NCBI GenBank assembly: GCA_963576725.1
Contig: OY755237.1
Coordinates: 62,532,979-62,596,978, forward strand
Length of the DNA: 64,000 bases
From: Azorinus chamasolen
Lineage: Eukaryota; Mollusca; Bivalvia; Cardiida; Solecurtidae
Reading direction: 5' to 3'
Shown piece after piece: positions 1-9,629 of the stretch. The position numbers were made by a program, and so were the translations under genes. Every line of letters starts with the position of its first letter. Position 1 is the stretch's first letter. The notes beneath the pieces are model-generated. The model was not told the origin of the DNA and ran no database searches. It saw only the letters and a list, made by a program, of their open reading frames with translations.

Positions 1-115
1 ACTGCATCATCGGATCTGTATTATTCTGTAAGCAAACAGAACAGACCCTGTAGAAGCTGTCGGATCTGGGTCTTCTCTGTTTGCAAAGGTGGGGTGGCGT
101 ATCTCAGGTTAAGGT
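1..115 (-). mobile_element. TTAA-A MITE, cut by window start
   Basis: Only the palindrome (about 33-86, GCAAACAG...CTGTTTGC) and part of the right shoulder are present. The centre of the palindrome is degraded and the terminal GGAGTAAAGGG is lost, so this is an old copy. Confidence 0.75.
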
Positions 116-271
116 TTAAAACATTTTTGAGAAAGTGTTATAAATGTTTTATAATGTGACCCAGGTAGAAATGCTACCATACCCTTTCATTACAGTGAGC
201 AATTGCATGAAACAATAGCAAGGGGACTGACATTGCAAACAGTATTTTCATTCACCCAAATGATGAGCATA

Positions 272-500
272 TTAACCCATTCCCTCATATTGACGACTTT
301 TGACGACTCTGTAAAAGCCACTTTGTGAACCATTGTGATAAATAGAGCATTTGCTCCTATAGGAGCAAATGCTCTATTTATCACAATGGTTTCTAACTAA
401 AAAATTCTAAAAAATTTCCTTTTCTCTAGTTAATGCTCCTTTTCGGTAGATTTATTCAAAGAGGTTGTATCTAAAAATAGCCTATGAGGTAATGGGTTAA
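272..500 (-). mobile_element. TTAA-B MITE, full length (229 bp)
   Basis: The element starts TTAACCCATTCCCTCATA and ends TATGAGGTAATGGGTTAA. Its centre is a perfect palindrome at 328-391, symmetric about CTCCTATAGGAG. The outer shoulders, including TTTTCGGTAGATTTATTC, are family-specific and not palindromic. A short reading frame on the minus strand across it is only a translation of the hairpin. Confidence 0.92.
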
Positions 501-515
501 TATTAAGTACATGTA

Positions 516-708
516 TACAGTAAAGACCCTCTAAACTGGAATTTCACCATTTTAGTATCAATGTTGACATTTAATGCACGGTGAAAGTCATACAGAGGGC
601 TACCAAAGCTTTGTGTATGACTTTCACCTTGCATTAAGCAACCACCTGCCTGAAAGTATCTAAATTCTTCTTTACTAAATGTCTGGTTTAGAAGGTTTAT
701 TTTCTGTA
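516..708 (+). mobile_element. TA-E MITE (193 bp)
   Basis: TA-flanked ends (TACAGTAAAGACC and TTATTTTCTGTA) enclose an imperfect hairpin built on GTGAAAGTCATACAGA and its complement. The right TIR is worn. Assignment to pogo-like MITEs is inferred from the TA flanks and CAGT tips. Confidence 0.8.
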
Positions 709-936
709 CATACTTGTTATAGAAGCATTATTAGGCTGTGAGTTAAATAGTCAATGAACTGCTTTTTAAAGGGAGTTAACTTTTGCGTAGTTACGTGCTT
801 TTATATATTGGAGGTATTCCGAAATGTTTATTGTTGAGCAAAGAAAGCAGGTGTGCTGATTTACTTTTCATTTTGTTTATCTCAGTTTTTAGAGATGCTT
901 AAATTAATGTGGTTTATTTTCACTATTTTGTTTGAA

Positions 937-1184
937 TTAACCCTATACTCCAAAAATACACCTTTCTGTGCCTTTGCGAACAGAGTAGACCCAGATCAGA
1001 TGACTCATAAAGGAGTCTTCTGATTAGGGTCTGCTCTGTTTGCTTATGATATGATATAGATATGGTTCTACAGTGTCTGCCATTGCAAAAGATTCCTGTG
1101 TCCATGTGCTATTATAACTGTTAATCTAATTAATATGCATGACATCATTATTTCTCACATGAATATTCATGGAGTAAAGGGTTA
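937..1184 (+). mobile_element. TTAA-A MITE (248 bp)
   Basis: It runs from TTAACCCTATACTCC to CATGGAGTAAAGGGTTA. The palindrome lies near the left end (about 980-1042), followed by the long A/T-rich shoulder with ATGACATCATTATTTCT that marks family A. Confidence 0.88.
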
Positions 1185-1661
1185 CATGAACATAGTGTAT
1201 GTGTATATCAACTATTCATGATATGGATGTGTTGTTATTTATACTATATATATATATGTATGTATATAGTGGTTAAATATTTGGTTATGTATTATATATT
1301 ATTATGATGATGTTAATTATAGTGATAAAAACTGCAAGTTACAACAGGTGATATTGAGGAAGTGAAACCTATATTTACTGGGCTGTGAGAAAAATACTGT
1401 CACCAAAAAACCCCAACCTGTCACCACATCCTGCATGTATCTGGTCAAGGTCAACAATGTTATCACAAATGCTGATTAGTGTCAGAATTTATATCTTTAT
1501 CAAATGCTGTAACATGTCAAACAATGTACATTGTAGATTGGCACTGGATTCAATTATTTTGAAATACTTATTTTAGATGCCTTTGAAAAAGCTGAATTAA
1601 ATATTTCAAAGTTTGGAACATTAATTGTTTGTTTATTTATTTGTATCAAGGTCTTACCGTT
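1185..1661. other. A/T-rich spacer with TA microsatellite
   Basis: I see no gene or recognisable MITE here. A short TA/TATG tract lies at about 1243-1270. The 63-codon frame in this stretch has no supporting features. Confidence 0.6.
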
Positions 1662-1911
1662 TTAACCCTTCACTTGCTATTCACGTCAATATACCTACCT
1701 GTAAATAGTGAAGACCCAGATGAGACAGCTCCTGCAGGAGCTGTCTCATCAGGGTCTGTACTATTTACAAGTTGATTGTGCAACCAGTGCACTCCACAGC
1801 AGTGATTGCACAGCGAAATACTTGTACACAGTGAAGATATATGTAATTATACAACAGGGCATGGGTAAAGAAGGAGAAATGTATTTTGAAATTCAGCAAG
1901 AGAAGGGTTAA
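1662..1911 (+). mobile_element. TTAA-C MITE, full length (250 bp)
   Basis: Ends are TTAACCCTTC and AGAAGGGTTAA. The palindrome centre is AGCTCCTGCAGGAGCT within the stem GTAAATAGTGAAGACCCAGA. Four further copies in the window are exactly 250 bp and one is partial, so family C looks young. The 67-codon frame seen in four copies begins at a GTG and changes amino acids freely between copies, so it is not a gene. Confidence 0.95.
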
Positions 1912-2159
1912 CAGTGTTTCAGTAATATCAACATTCAGCTAATTAGAAGTCGAGGAAGACACCGAAGGTTGTTTCCTTGCACAAAAATTTCATTGTTCTG
2001 TGCACAAAACACCTGGGAAGAACAACTGAAAGCCAGCTGGAGGCTTCCTCATATGAAAAATAACTTAATTTTATAATTATTTTGATATGAAACATTTTAC
2101 ATGTGAAATATCGAATCAAATCATCACATAAAGTTAATTTATAACCCATTACTTGTTGT

Positions 2160-2227
2160 AAATCAGAGTAGACCCTGATTCAGGTACTCCTAATGGAGCC
2201 TTATGATCAGAGTATGCACTGTTTGCT
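2160..2227. mobile_element. Degraded TTAA-A palindrome fragment
   Basis: Worn arms (CAGAGTAGACCCTGATTC and its partner ending CACTGTTTGC) without element ends. It abuts the chimeric element that follows. Confidence 0.6.
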
Positions 2228-2228
2228 T

Positions 2229-2583
2229 TTAACTCTTCGCTTGCTATTCACGTCAATATACCTACCTGTAAATAGTGAAGACCCAGATGAGACAGCTCCT
2301 GTAGGAGCTGTCTCATCAGGGTCTGCACTATTTACAAGTTGATTGTGCAACCAATGCATTCCACAGCAGTGATTGCATTTTTAGATCCAACCTCTTTGAA
2401 TAAATCTACCGAAAAGGAGCATTACCCAGAGAAAAGGAAATTTTTAGAATTTTGTAGTTTGAACCCATTGTGATAAATAGAGCATTTGCTCCTATAGGAG
2501 CAAATGCTCAATTTATCACAATGGGTTCAAGAAGTGACTATTACAGAGGCTTAGAAAGGTGTATTTATGGAGGAAAGGGTTAA
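2229..2583 (+). mobile_element. Chimeric TTAA MITE: C head, B middle, A-like tail
   Basis: A single TTAA-to-TTAA unit of 355 bp. Bases 2229-2377 match family C through its palindrome. From about 2378 the sequence is family B, including the palindrome at about 2465-2527 around CTCCTATAGGAG. The last 33 bases (AGAAAGGTGTATTTATGG, then AGGAAAGGGTTAA) match a family A end. It therefore carries two different hairpins. Confidence 0.85.
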
Positions 2584-2657
2584 GCAACCACCTCCTTATT
2601 TAAGACTCTTATGCTCAATAAATGAATGTTCGATTAGGATAGGCTCTACTGTATTTT
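2584..2657 (+). mobile_element. TA-F MITE, right end only
   Basis: GCAACCACCTCC through TCTACTGTA is the right part of family F. The preceding TTAA chimera begins where the F consensus has its own internal TTAA (GCATTAAGCAACC), so F was probably an insertion target. Confidence 0.7.
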
Positions 2658-2764
2658 GTTGCTGTATGGTATTTTATGGGCTTAATGCTTTTACCTGGTA
2701 GAAGAAACTAAACACACTTACATTATGCTCATACTGATATGAACAGTTTTATGGATATACGATA

Positions 2765-2897
2765 AAACCTGGTTAAGTAAAGAAGAATAGAAAATGTTTT
2801 AGGCAGTTGGCTTCTTAATGCAAGGTGAAAGTAATGCAGAAAGCTCCCAGAGGAGTTGTGTGCATGACTTTCACCCTGCATTATGCTGCCACCTGTC
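2765..2897 (+). mobile_element. TA-E MITE, interrupted
   Basis: The hairpin arms TAATGCAAGGTGAAAGTAA and TGACTTTCACCCTGCATTA are visible. The right arm runs into a family A remnant at a TTAA in CACCTGTCTTAA. Confidence 0.7.
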
Positions 2898-3044
2898 TTA
2901 ACCCTTTATTCAATGAATATTCATGTAAAAAATATTTACATCATAAATAGTAATTTTATTATTTTTTGTATCGGCACATGAGCACACGCATTTTTAGCCT
3001 TTTTTGCAAGCACATAGAAATGTGTATTTATGGAGTAAAGGTCA
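2898..3044 (-). mobile_element. TTAA-A MITE lacking its hairpin
   Basis: It starts TTAACCCTTTATTCAATGAA and ends ATGGAGTAAAGG. The whole central palindrome is missing, leaving TTTTTTGCAAGCACATAG at the junction. Loss of just the hairpin fits deletion by replication slippage. Confidence 0.75.
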
Positions 3045-3079
3045 AGGACAGATAATAATACTTGTTTGAGTGTTCAAAT

Positions 3080-3143
3080 GAGCAATTAATCTAATATCAT
3101 TATGTCATTATTTATTATAAGAATATTCATGGCATAAAGGGTT
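3080..3143 (+). mobile_element. TTAA-A MITE, right end fragment
   Basis: Matches the last ~60 bases of family A (ATTATGTCATTATTT... through CATAAAGGGTTAA). No left part is present. Confidence 0.65.
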
Positions 3144-3210
3144 AATATTCATGTACATGTAATAGGGACCATTACACCATTATGCTCACTGACAGAATTA
3201 TGCCTCATTA

Positions 3211-4834
3211 TACCCCCACAAACAGAGTTTGAGGGGTGTATACTGGAATCAGCCTGTCGGTTGGTCGGTCGTTGGACGTCGGTCGTTGGTCTGTCCGCAA
3301 AATCTTGTACTTTCAACTTCTCCTTCAGTTTCAACCTGATTCATTTGATACTTGGCATAAATGTTACTCAGGTGTAGTAGATGTGCAAGACACAAATTTC
3401 AAGTCTCTGTGACCTTGACCTTGACCTTTGGCCTTGAAATTTGTCTTGAAATTGGCAGGCAAAATCTTGTACTTTGAACTCCTCCTTCACTTTCAACCTG
3501 ATTCACTTGATACTTGGCATAAATGTTATTCAGGAGTAGTAGATGTGTAAGACACAAATTTCAGGTCTCTGTGACCTTGACCTTTGGCCTTGAAATTGGT
3601 CTTGAAATTGGCAGGCAAAACCTTGTACTTTGAACTCCTCCTTCACTTTCAACCTGATTCACTTGATACTTGGCATAAATGTTACTCAGGAGTAGTAGAT
3701 GTGCAAGACACAAATTTCAAGTCTGTGACCTTGACCTTGACCTTTGGCCTTGAAATTGGTCTTGAAATTGGCAGGCAAAATCTTGTACTTTGAACTCCTC
3801 CTTCAATTTCAACCTGATTCACTTGATACTTGGCATAAATGTTACTCAGGAGTAGTAGATGTGCAAGACACAAATTTCAAATCTCTGTGACCTTGACCTT
3901 TGGCCTTGAAATTGGTCTTAAAATTGGCAGGCAAAATCTTGTACTTTGAACTCCTCCTTCACTTTCAACCTGATTCACTTGATACTTGGCATAAATGTTA
4001 CTTAGGAGTAGTAGATGTGCAAGACACAAATTTCAGGTCTCTGTGACCTTGACCTTGACCTTTGGCCTTGAAATTGGTCTTGAAATTGGCAGGTAAAATC
4101 TTGTACTTTAAACTCCTCCTTCACTTTCAACCCGATTCACTTGATACTTGGCATAAATGTTACTCAGGAGTAGTATATGTGCAAGGCACAAATTTCAGGT
4201 CTCTGTGACCTTGACCTTGAAATTGGCAGGCAAAATCTTGTACTTTGAACTCCTCCTTCACTTTCAACCTGATTCACTTGATACTTGGCATAAATGTTAC
4301 TCAGGAGTAGTAAAATATCTGTGACCTTGACCTTTGGCCTTGAAATTGGTCTTAAAATTGGCAGGCAAAATCTTGTCGGCGAACTCCTCCTTCACTTTCA
4401 ACCTGATTTACTTGATACTTGGCATAAATGTTACTCAGGAGTAGTAGATGTGCAAGACACAAATTTCAGGTCTTGTCCGGAGCATATATCCTATACTTTG
4501 TTATCTAGCATTACCAAACCTGTTGTGTCAATACATATTGGGTAGTAGATATTCAGGTCTCTGTGACCTTGAACTTAATACCTGGCCTTGAAATGGAAAA
4601 AGAACCAGTGTCATTCTGCAAAATCGGACCAGCGCGAACATTTTCATTTTGGCATGAAACATGGGGATTTCGTGTCACAAATCCTCCTTCATTTTTAAAG
4701 TTTTCATATGTTTGTTGCAAGCATTGCAGAATTATCTCTTCTTTAACTTTGAGTATTTATGTGTTTTAGTCTTGTTACATGGATAGTTGGTGTCACAAAC
4801 TTGGATTCGCAATCAAAGCTGCCATGTGGGGGTA
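3211..4834 (+). mobile_element. Satellite-carrying TIR element 1
   Basis: Perfect 10-bp terminal inverted repeats, TACCCCCACA at 3211-3220 and TGTGGGGGTA at 4825-4834, bound 1.6 kb. The left end is followed by GGTCGGTCGTTGG-type sequence, then a tandem array, then unique sequence. It has no coding capacity. Short satellite units inside TIRs recall the non-autonomous 'pearl'-type elements described from bivalves; that link is from memory and unverified. Confidence 0.75.
3297..4470 (+). repeat. Tandem array, 8 units of about 156-162 bp
   Basis: Unit marker AATCTTGTAC recurs with spacings of 162, 156, 160, 156, 162, 137 and 135 bases; the last unit has AATCTTGTCG. The two short spacings are internal deletions. 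Each unit carries TGTGACCTTGACC, often followed by another TTGACC. Apparent proteins reading TFGLEIGLEIG are translations of the array. Confidence 0.93.
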
Positions 4835-4875
4835 TTCATCACCTTTAATGATAGTTCTAGTTGAAAATCCTATAT

Positions 4876-5060
4876 ACCCGTTTCCAACATCCAGGTACTT
4901 GAGGATTACCATTTTCACTGCAAAAAGGCGTCAGTACACGAGGTAAACGTGTTTTCACGCATCAAACAGAGTAGACCCAGATCAGATGGCTCCTATAGGG
5001 GCCGTCTGATCAGGGTCTGCTAGGTTTACACCCGTTTCCAACATCCAGGTACTTGAGGAT
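4876..5060. repeat. 31-bp direct repeat flanking a TTAA-A fragment
   Basis: An identical 31-bp sequence (starting ACCCGTTTCCAACATCC) occurs at 4876-4906 and 5030-5060. The 123 bp between holds a family A shoulder and an intact palindrome (about 4963-5026, CTCCTATAGGGG centre). This is far longer than a TTAA target duplication, so repair-linked insertion is more likely than normal transposition. Confidence 0.85.
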
Positions 5061-5981
5061 GAAATCTCCGACATACAGAACATGGCATCAAAGGAATAGT
5101 CTTTGCCTCGTGAGAAACAGATTATTCGATGAAATTTGATTTCTCTGAAGCTTATATACCGTAAATCATGTGTCATTCAGCTTGGTCAAAGTTTGCTCCA
5201 CAGTAGGTTTGGTTGCTGTTAGACGTTTACAGGTGTGAATGAGTAACACTAATTAATGCGTTTGTCGGCTTACCAACGCTGTTAGACGTAATTAAGCTGT
5301 CGGTGTGCGTGCTGTTTGCATTGCAAACAACTCATAATTACCGACTGTGATATTTGTGTATCAAAGCTGACATAAACTCGGCTTGCATGCTGAGTTATCA
5401 GTCAAACCTGACTTTTGCATTCATTTCTTAGTATTCCAAGAACGTTTGTGGGAAGCAGGGATACTTTCACATTAGTGAAATAGATTATTGTGGATTTATG
5501 TGAATGTGTCGTTAGTTAATAATCATAAGGAATTTTACTTATAAGTGGATCGACACTAAGGTGGGTAATTTATCTAGTCATTATTTTCAGTACTATTATT
5601 GCAATAGTATTCTATACCACGCATAATCCTATTGTTTCCCCCGTTAATATTATTTCGTTCATTCTTTTGAGCTTTAGTTTCTTCATCCCGAAAGTTAGAT
5701 AGCATCTGAACTTAGATTGGGCAGCTAATTATGCCTACTTTTGCATATAACGAACAGAAATGATTATATTTTAAAGTCTGCATACATTCTGCTTACAAGA
5801 AATAGTGTTACGAAATATATCTCACTTATCTAGGTGTGTAATTCGTCCAAATAAATGCATTTTAATCATGATATTAGAATGCTATCTGAATTTATTGCCG
5901 TATAATGTAACTCTCACGATGCGTGTGATTTTTACCCTGTCACCGGTTATAAAAATACGTGGCAATAGACACTCCGTTATT
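5061..5981. other. Non-repetitive spacer
   Basis: No gene, MITE or tandem repeat recognised. This is one of the longer MITE-free stretches outside the gene island. Confidence 0.6.
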
Positions 5982-6440
5982 AGCTCACCAGAGTACAAAG
6001 TGCTCAGGGTGAGCTTTTGTGATCGCCTGATGTCCGGCGTGCGTCGTGTGTCGTGCGTCGTTCGTCGTCAACAATTTGAACCTTTAAAGTTCTTCTCCTC
6101 TGAATCTACAGGGGTCTCAGCTTTCATCTTTGGCACATAGCATCATCTGTAGGTCCTCTACAAAAGTTATATAAATTATACCCCTGGGGTCAAAATTGGC
6201 CCTGCCCCAGGGGTTTTCAGTTTTCAAAAGAAACATATAGTGAAAACTTTGAACATCATCTCCTCTAAAACTAGAAGGTCCTCAGCTTTCATATTTGGCA
6301 CATAGCTTCAACTTCAGGACTTCTACAAAAGTTATATAAATTATGCCCCTAGGGGGTAAAAATTGGTCCCACCCAGGGATTGCCAGTTTTTTGTAGCTGA
6401 CTGCTTAAACAGCCCATGGGATCACTAGTTATGCATAGGA
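5982..6440 (+). mobile_element. Satellite-carrying TIR element 2, left part
   Basis: Begins GCTCACCAGAGTACAAAGTG, followed by GGTGAGCTTTTGTGATCG and a GTCGT-rich stretch. Two and a half units of the repeat with CCTCTACAAAAGTTATATAA follow. The matching inverted end TCTGGTGAGC lies at about 11407, so 5982-11443 may once have been one element, later split by satellite element 3. The 111-codon frame across its start is not supported as a gene. Confidence 0.65.
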
Positions 6441-6795
6441 AATACTTTAAAAATATTCTTGTCAGAAACTACATGTCCCAGAGCTTAGGTATTTGGTGTA
6501 TATATTTACTTAGTATAACTTTATGAGTATAACTTTATGAGTTTTATAAGTATCATAGTTCTGGGGTTAAAATTGGCCCTGCCCTTTGTGTATAGATTTC
6601 TTCACATCAGAAACTACAGTCTAAAGGTTTCTCCTTAATATATCAGCCTGCAGAGCTGAGACCAGAGTGAGTTCTTATATAATCACCCTTAGCCTGATCA
6701 GTAGAGTAGAAATTGTGTTTAGACAAATAACACACTCATTTAAGATTGAGAAAACTGGATAATTCTCAATATGCAGAACACTCTTAAAGCTTTTT
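6441..6795. other. Diverged element 2 sequence / spacer
   Basis: A weak match to the repeat (GGGGTTAAAATTGGCCCTGCC, about 6563-6583) suggests decayed element 2 units. Nothing else is recognised. Confidence 0.45.
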
Positions 6796-6857
6796 ATACG
6801 CCCGAAGGGTCGTATTATGTTATGGTCTCCATCGTCTGGCCGTCTGGCTGGGTGTCC

Positions 6858-8747
6858 GTCCGTCCGTCCGTTAGCAAATTCGTGTCCTGGCTATAACTTA
6901 CTCATTTTTTCTCCGATTTTCAAAATTCTTTCACACAAATGTTCAGTATCACTTGAAGGTGTGTCGCGTACAAAACCCAATTGTGAACTTTCAAGGTCAA
7001 GGTCACAAATAGGGCGTTAGCAATTTTCGTGTCCTTGCTAAAACTTACTCATCTTTTCACCAATTTTCAAAATTCTTTCACACGTATGTTCAGTATCACT
7101 TGAAGGTGTGTCGCGTACAAAACCCAATGGTGAACTTTCAAGGTCAAGGTCACAAATAGGGCGTTAGCAATTCTGTCCGTCCGTCCGTTAGCAAATTCGT
7201 GTCCTGGCTATAACTTACTCATTTTTTCTCCGATTTTCAAAATTCTTTCACACAAATGTTCAGTATCACTTGAAGGTGTGTCGCGTACAAAACCCAATTG
7301 TGAACTTTCAAGGTCAAGGTCACAAATAGGGCGTTAGCAATTTTCGTGTCCTTGGTAAAACTTACTCATCTTTTCACCAATTTTCAAAATTCTTTCACAC
7401 ATATGTTCAGTATCACTTGAAGGTGTGTCGCGTACAAAACCCAATGGTGAACTTTCAAGGTCAAGGTCACAAATAGGGCGTTAGCAATTCTGTCCGTCCG
7501 TTAGCAAATTCGTGTCCTGGCTATAACTTACTCATTTTTTCTCCGATTTTCAAAATTCTTTCACACAAATGTTCAGTATCACTTGAAGGTGTGTCGCGTA
7601 CAAAACCCAATTGTGAACTTTCAAGGTCAAGGTCACAAATAGGGCGTTAGCAATTTTCGTGTCCTTGCTAAAACTTACTCATCTTTTCACCAATTTTCAA
7701 AATTCTTTCACACGTATGTTCAGTATCACTTGAAGGTGTGTCGCGTACAAAACCCAATGGTGAAATTTCAAGGTCAATGTCACAAATAGGGCGTTAGCAA
7801 TTCTGTCCGTCCGTCCGTTAGCAAATTCGTGTCCTGGCTATAACTTACTCATTTTTTCTCCGATTTTCAAAATTCTTTCACACAAATGTTCAGTATCACT
7901 TGAAGGTGTGTCGCGTACAAAACCCAATTGTGAACTTTCAAGGTCAAGGTCACAAATAGGGCGTTAGCAATTTTCGTGTCCTTGGTAAAACTTACTCATC
8001 TTTTCACCAATTTTCAAAATTCTTTCACACATATGTTCAGTATCACTTGAAGGTGTGTCGCGTACAAAACCCAATGGTGAACTTTCAAGGTCAAGGTCAC
8101 AAATAGGGCGTTAGCAATTCTGTCCGTCCGTTAGCAAATTCGTGTCCTGGCTATAACTTACTCATTTTTTCTCCGATTTTCAAAATTCTTTCACACAAAT
8201 GTTCAGTATCACTTGAAGGTGTGTCGCGTACAAAACCCAATTGTGAACTTTCAAGGTCAAGGTCACAAATAGGGCGTTAGCAATTTTCGTGTCCTTGCTA
8301 AAACTTACTCATCTTTTCACCAATTTTCAAAATTCTTTCACACGTATGTTCAGTATCACTTGAAGGTGTGTCGCGTACAAAACCCAATGGTGAACTTTCA
8401 AGGTCAAGGTCACAAATAGGGCGTTAGCAATTCTGTCCGTCCGTCCGTTAGCAAATTCGTGTCCTGGCTATAACTTACTCATTTTTTCTCCGATTTTCAA
8501 AATTCTTTCACACAAATGTTCAGTATCACTTGAAGGTGTGTCGCGTACAAAACCCAATTGTGAACTTTCAAGGTCAAGGTCACAAATAGGGCGTTAGCAA
8601 TTTTCGTGTCCTTGGTAAAACTTACTCATCTTTTCACCAATTTTCAAAATTCTTTCACACATATGTTCAGTATCACTTGAAGGTGTGTCGCGTACAAAAC
8701 CCAATGGTGAACTTTCAAGGTCAAGGTCACAAATAGGGCGTTAGCAA
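6858..8747 (+). repeat. Higher-order satellite: 3 copies of an exact 630-bp unit
   Basis: Each 630-bp unit holds four ~157-bp subunits arranged as two dimers (313 and 317 bp). The dimers differ by GCTAAAAC/CGTATG versus GGTAAAAC/CATATG and by two or three GTCC repeats. Junctions TTCTGTCCGTCCG recur at 7488, 8118 and 8748, and at 7171, 7801 and 8431, exactly 630 apart. Only a few base differences are visible, for example at 7764-7778, so amplification is very recent or partly an assembly effect. Confidence 0.95.
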
Positions 8748-8995
8748 TTCTGTCCGTCCGTTAGCAAATTCGTGTCCTGGCTATAACTTACTCATTTTTT
8801 CTCCGATTTTCAAAATTCTTTCACACATATGTTCAGTATCACTTGAAGGTGTGTCGCGTACAAAACCCAATTGTGAACTTTCAAGGTCAAGGTCACAAAT
8901 AGGGCTTCAGTATCACTTGAAGGTGTGTTGCATACAAAACCCAATTGTGAACTTTCAAGGTCAAGGTCACAGATAGAGCGTTAGCAAATTTTGTG
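8748..8995 (+). repeat. Partial trailing units of the 630-bp array
   Basis: One subunit is followed by a half subunit that restarts at TTCAGTATCACTTGAAGG after an abrupt break at about 8905. These edge units have more base differences than the core, as expected at the border of an array kept uniform by unequal exchange. Confidence 0.85.
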
Positions 8996-9298
8996 TCAGA
9001 CAAATAAAAGATTACTATTACAATAAGCAGTTTTACTCTCCTTGCTATTGCCTTAGCCCTAATAGAGTCCTCATATGCGCAACTTCTGAAGGTTCACACA
9101 TTGTGTAAATAGAACAGCCTTCGGGCGTATATTGCCCCGTCTCGCGGTGCTCTTGTTTTCATACCTATGCCCTGCATTAAGCTACCAGATATCAATATAG
9201 AGCAGATCTGTTGTGAATTTCAGCTTAAATCTTTGCATGCTGGGTAATTTTTTCATCTGCTAAATTGTTGTCTGCAGCATATTCATAAGTTATCCTAA

Positions 9299-9576
9299 CT
9301 ACTCACTTTCTTTCTAAGTTTTTCAGAAGTTCAGTCTCATTGACAAACAGTTTGGATATCAGATCAGGCCCAACATTATGTTGGCCCTGATCTGGATCCA
9401 AACCGTTTGCATAGGTCATTAGTGGTGGGAGAATCCCACTACACACTTTCTTTTAAGTTTTTCAGAAGTTCAGTCTCATTTACAAACAATTTGGATATCA
9501 GATAGGCCCCACATTATGTGGGGCCTGATCTGGATCCAAACTGTTTGCATAGGTCATTAGTGGTGGGAGAATCCGC
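9299..9576 (+). repeat. HP-O: tandem pair of hairpin units, period 139 bp
   Basis: Units 9299-9437 and 9438-9576 each contain a hairpin with stem CAAACAGTTTGGATATCAGA or near variant. The loop-proximal stem reads CCCAACAT/ATGTTGG in unit 1 and CCCCACAT/ATGTGGG in unit 2, a paired change in both arms. Confidence 0.88.
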
Positions 9577-9629
9577 CTCTAGCATCCAAAGAATTAATTC
9601 AAGTTCCAGTGGTCTATGCTCTATCCATT

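Larger units (their letters stand above)
6796..9130 (+). mobile_element. Satellite-carrying TIR element 3
   Basis: Perfect 13-bp inverted ends, ATACGCCCGAAGG at 6796-6808 and CCTTCGGGCGTAT at 9118-9130. The left end leads into a GTCCGTCCG tract and the right side into a short unique stretch. About 95% of the interior after 6858 is one satellite array. Sequence just outside (TGCCCCGTCTCGCGGTGC, then TCTTGTTTT) resembles the CTCTTGTTT tail after element 2 at 11434, so the true end could lie at about 9158. Confidence 0.8.

Noticed and set aside
1708..1911. A 67-codon frame conserved in four TTAA-C copies (also 17985, 23209, 54833)
   Set aside because: It starts at a GTG, not a usual eukaryotic start. 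The first ATG is lost in the copy at 43067. Base differences between copies change residues as often as expected for neutral DNA. The similarity comes from recent MITE amplification.
3584..4545. Proteins with repeated TFGLEIGLEIGRQNLV
   Set aside because: Frames fall on the ~158-bp satellite and break at each indel; no start context or conservation.
5805..6140. 111-codon frame before satellite element 2
   Set aside because: Its C-terminal third is the GTCGT-rich start and first unit of the element; the rest has no recognisable feature.
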